64,000 bases of DNA. It comes from Planctomycetota bacterium. Lineage in GTDB: Bacteria; Planctomycetota; UBA1135; GCA-002686595. Where the stretch lies: NCBI GenBank assembly GCA_021413885.1, contig JAIOPM010000005.1, positions 108,878 to 172,877 on the forward strand, written 5' to 3'. The notes below the pieces were generated by a model. It worked only from the letters and a program-made list of their open reading frames with translations, was not told the DNA's origin and did not search any database. Positions 62,215 through 64,000 of the stretch are shown here, piece by piece; positions within the stretch are counted from its first letter, which is position 1; each line of letters starts with the position of its first letter. The position numbers were made by a program, and so were the translations under genes.

Positions 62215-62810
62215 TCAGTCGCCTGTAGGCGCGATCCGGTACTCGAGCACCGAAGGCAACTGCTTCAACGTCTCGGTCAACGCGCGCACGTTGTCGGCTC
62301 GATTGCTCCGGATCACCATCCGGTACTCGAAGAAGCCGTCGCCCGCATCCAAACGATAGTTGAGGTTCGCGATCGTGAAGCGGTGCTTCGACACGAGCTC
62401 GCGCAGATCGTTCTCCGGCAACACCTGATCGCGCGCGAACCGCACGACGAAGTGAGCGTAGAACTGCATCGGCAAGTCGTCAACCCGCGCACCGTCAGAC
62501 CTTCCTTGATGATCGCGCCGGCGCCGAGGAAGCCGATGCCGGTCATGATCCCTTGCGCCATGCGCGTCGGATCGAGCGTCATCCGCACGTCGTCGCGCAC
62601 CGGCACCCATTGGTCCTCGAACACGGTGATCAACATCAACAGCGCGGTCGAGAGGCAGACGAGCGCGTGCGTGCGGAAGCCCGCCGGTCGGCCGTGATAA
62701 CTGCGCTCGAAACCGATCAAGCCCCCGACGAGCAGCGCGACGATCAGGCGCCGCGCGATCTCCGCGCCGGTGGCATCGAACCAAGTCGAGTCGACGAAGA
62801 GCGTGTTCAT
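62215..62810 (-). pseudogene. MgtC/SapB-family gene broken by internal out-of-frame deletion
   Basis: Two frames together encode an MgtC/SapB-type membrane protein. The first (ATG 62810) reads NTLFVDSTWFDATGAEIARRL, LVGGLIGFERSYHGRPAGFRTH and IMTGIGFLGAGAIIKEGLTVRGLTT, the conserved N-terminal membrane part. At about 62470-62483 the frame is lost. The second frame carries a soluble ACT-like tail (MQFYAHFVVRF, SKHRFTIANLNYR, LKQLPSVLEYRIAP) to the stop at 62215. In the family roughly 40 residues of further membrane helix and linker belong between GLTT and the tail; they are missing here. As with the MBOAT gene, this is decay or assembly error. MgtC proteins relate to Mg2+ stress and virulence in other bacteria. 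Confidence 0.75.
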
Positions 62811-63023
62811 CGCGGTGAGGCGCCGAATCCTACCGTCCGCGAGCGGCGCCGCGTTCCGTCGCGGCGCATCTCGACTTCGCGCCTCGCCGTCCGAGGAGAG
62901 TCCGCGCGCGGATCACGGACGGCCGTGAAAACACCGCGAGCCTCGACGGGAAACGACGCCGCGTCGAGCGCTCATGAGAGTCCGTTCGTCCCGGAGGCGC
63001 GGAAGCGCGCGCTCGCACATCGT

Positions 63024-64000
63024 TCAGCGGCAGAGTTCGTCGAGCGCACGCTCGACGGACTCTGCGTAGTCGCCGTGCGCGAACGTCGCGCTCGCTCGCT
63101 CGCCGAAACCGACCTGCGCGAAGAACGCGGCGAGGCGGCGTTCGAATTCGTCGGGCGCGACGTCGCGCGGGCGGCCGTAGCGATCGCTCTCGTCGTCGAG
63201 CACGACGCGGACGCCGAGGCCCATCGACGCGGCGCGGCGCACGCGCTCGACCGGCGTGTCGGGATGGATCGGGCCGTCGAGCACGAGCGCGCCGCGGAAG
63301 AGTCCCGGCGTGCGCGTCGCGACGTCGAACGCGACCATCGCGCCTTCGCCGACGCCGGCGATCCACACGCGCGAGCGATCGATCGCGTGCACGCTCGAGA
63401 ACGCATGAACGGCGGCGGCGACACGCGCCTCGAAGAGATCCGGCCGACGCGCGAGATCGCGCGCGTCGTTGAGCCAGTGCATGCCGCGCTCCGGAACCGC
63501 GGAGGTCGCGAGCGAACCGCTCGGCGCGAGGATCGCGAAGCCGAGCCGTTGCGCGCGCGCGCGCCACGCGGCGTCGAGCGCTTGATCCGGCGTCGAGCCC
63601 GCGTCGTGCAGCAACACCAACAACGAGAGCGGCTTCGACGCATCGCTCGGAGGCACGAACGTCGTCGTGCGCGCGGCGAAGTCGCGAGTCGCGCGCTCGG
63701 AGTCCTGGAGCTCGGCTTGGAGCGGCGGCCAACGCGCGTCGTCGCGCAGCGCCGCGAGGTCCGCGTCGTTCGACACCGTGCGCAGCCGATCCGCGCGCGT
63801 CCCGAACCCCCACTCGACCGCGCGAGACAACCACTCGAAGCCCGCGTCGTTCTCGCCGGCGAGCGCGTGCGCGCACGCGAGGTTGTACGCGCAGACCGAG
63901 TACTCGGGCCGCAGCGCGAGACAACGTTCGAAGCGCTCGCACGCGTGCGCGAGTTGGCGCGACTGCAGCGCGGTGATGCCTTCCTGGAACGTCGTTTCGT
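63024..64000 (-). CDS. TPR plus alpha/beta-hydrolase-like protein (5' end outside window)
   Basis: A leftward gene that begins beyond the right edge; the frame is open through 64000. The visible upstream part is a TPR-like helical repeat (CERFERCLALRPEYSVCAYNLACAHALAG) followed by a link LAALRDDARWPPL. The C-terminal 200 residues resemble an esterase/PHB-depolymerase-type hydrolase (LSLLVLLHDAGSTPDQ, VHAIDRSRVWIAGVGEGAMVAFD, LGVRVVLDDESDRYG). The nucleophile elbow, normally G-x-S-x-G, reads G-V-G-E-G, so the catalytic Ser is missing and the domain may be non-catalytic. The internal TTG near 63830 is not a real start. Confidence 0.7.
   Translation of the reverse strand, partial: ETTFQEGITALQSRQLAHACERFERCLALRPEYSVCAYNLACAHALAGENDAGFEWLSRAVEWGFGTRADRLRTVSNDADLAALRDDARWPPLQAELQDSERATRDFAARTTTFVPPSDASKPLSLLVLLHDAGSTPDQALDAAWRARAQRLGFAILAPSGSLATSAVPERGMHWLNDARDLARRPDLFEARVAAAVHAFSSVHAIDRSRVWIAGVGEGAMVAFDVATRTPGLFRGALVLDGPIHPDTPVERVRRAASMGLGVRVVLDDESDRYGRPRDVAPDEFERRLAAFFAQVGFGERASATFAHGDYAESVERALDELCR

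Overview
The window is very GC-rich and gene-dense, with many stop-start overlaps of the ATGA or GTGA type and frequent GTG/TTG starts. The gene content points to a Planctomycetota bacterium, probably an uncultured or little-studied deep lineage. The supporting features are several large secreted beta-propeller, FG-GAP and BNR proteins that share one C-terminal module, an ECF sigma factor beside a Ser/Thr kinase, sulfatase-like hydrolases, futalosine-pathway menaquinone genes, and many lipoproteins. This placement is inferred from gene content; no 16S gene or ribosomal operon is present.

Layout. 1-7.5 kb: the start of a phosphodiesterase-like gene leaving the window, then a rightward run (carboxypeptidase-regulatory-fold membrane protein, MATE exporter, hotdog dehydratase, sulfatase-like hydrolase, propeller/Y_Y_Y protein, HTTM membrane protein). 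7.5-16.5 kb: leftward secreted proteins, an AlgX-like protein and a broken MBOAT acyltransferase, with two copies of a long perfect hairpin repeat. 16.5-24.3 kb: a short archaeal-type Pus10, two glycosyltransferases, a methyltransferase, lgt, an RNase HII-like protein and a lipoprotein. 24.4-34 kb: an FAD oxidoreductase, a large propeller lipoprotein, glycyl-tRNA synthetase, mqnC-mqnE, a YncE-like lipoprotein and an AlbA_2-domain protein. 34-46 kb: secreted proteins, an RlmI/RluA-like RNA modification pair, a trypsin-like protease, the sigma-kinase pair, a TPR lipoprotein, an alkaline-phosphatase-superfamily lipoprotein, and a zinc metallopeptidase/ATP-grasp pair. 46.1-55.7 kb: a five-gene leftward operon for electron transfer. 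55.8-64 kb: a DUF2959 lipoprotein, mqnA, an FG-GAP protein, an orphan archaeal-type topoisomerase VI B subunit, a broken MgtC-type gene, and a partial TPR/hydrolase gene.

The standout is the 46.1-55.7 kb operon. In transcription order it encodes an inner-membrane ferredoxin/FAD/NAD/b-type fusion protein, a membrane-anchored cytochrome with 23 CxxCH motifs, an outer-membrane beta-barrel, a 7-heme lipoprotein-like cytochrome and an 11-heme lipoprotein cytochrome. That makes 41 predicted c-hemes, arranged like a complete trans-envelope electron conduit. Menaquinone from the mqn genes is a plausible electron carrier for it, though nothing in the sequence proves this link.

Other notable items are two genes of archaeal/eukaryal type in a bacterial setting (pus10 and top6B), a duplicated 35-43 bp perfect inverted repeat placed just after two stop codons, and two genes (MBOAT and MgtC types) that each lost an internal segment out of frame. 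The last could be real decay or assembly error. I saw no tRNA, rRNA, CRISPR array, insertion sequence or prophage.
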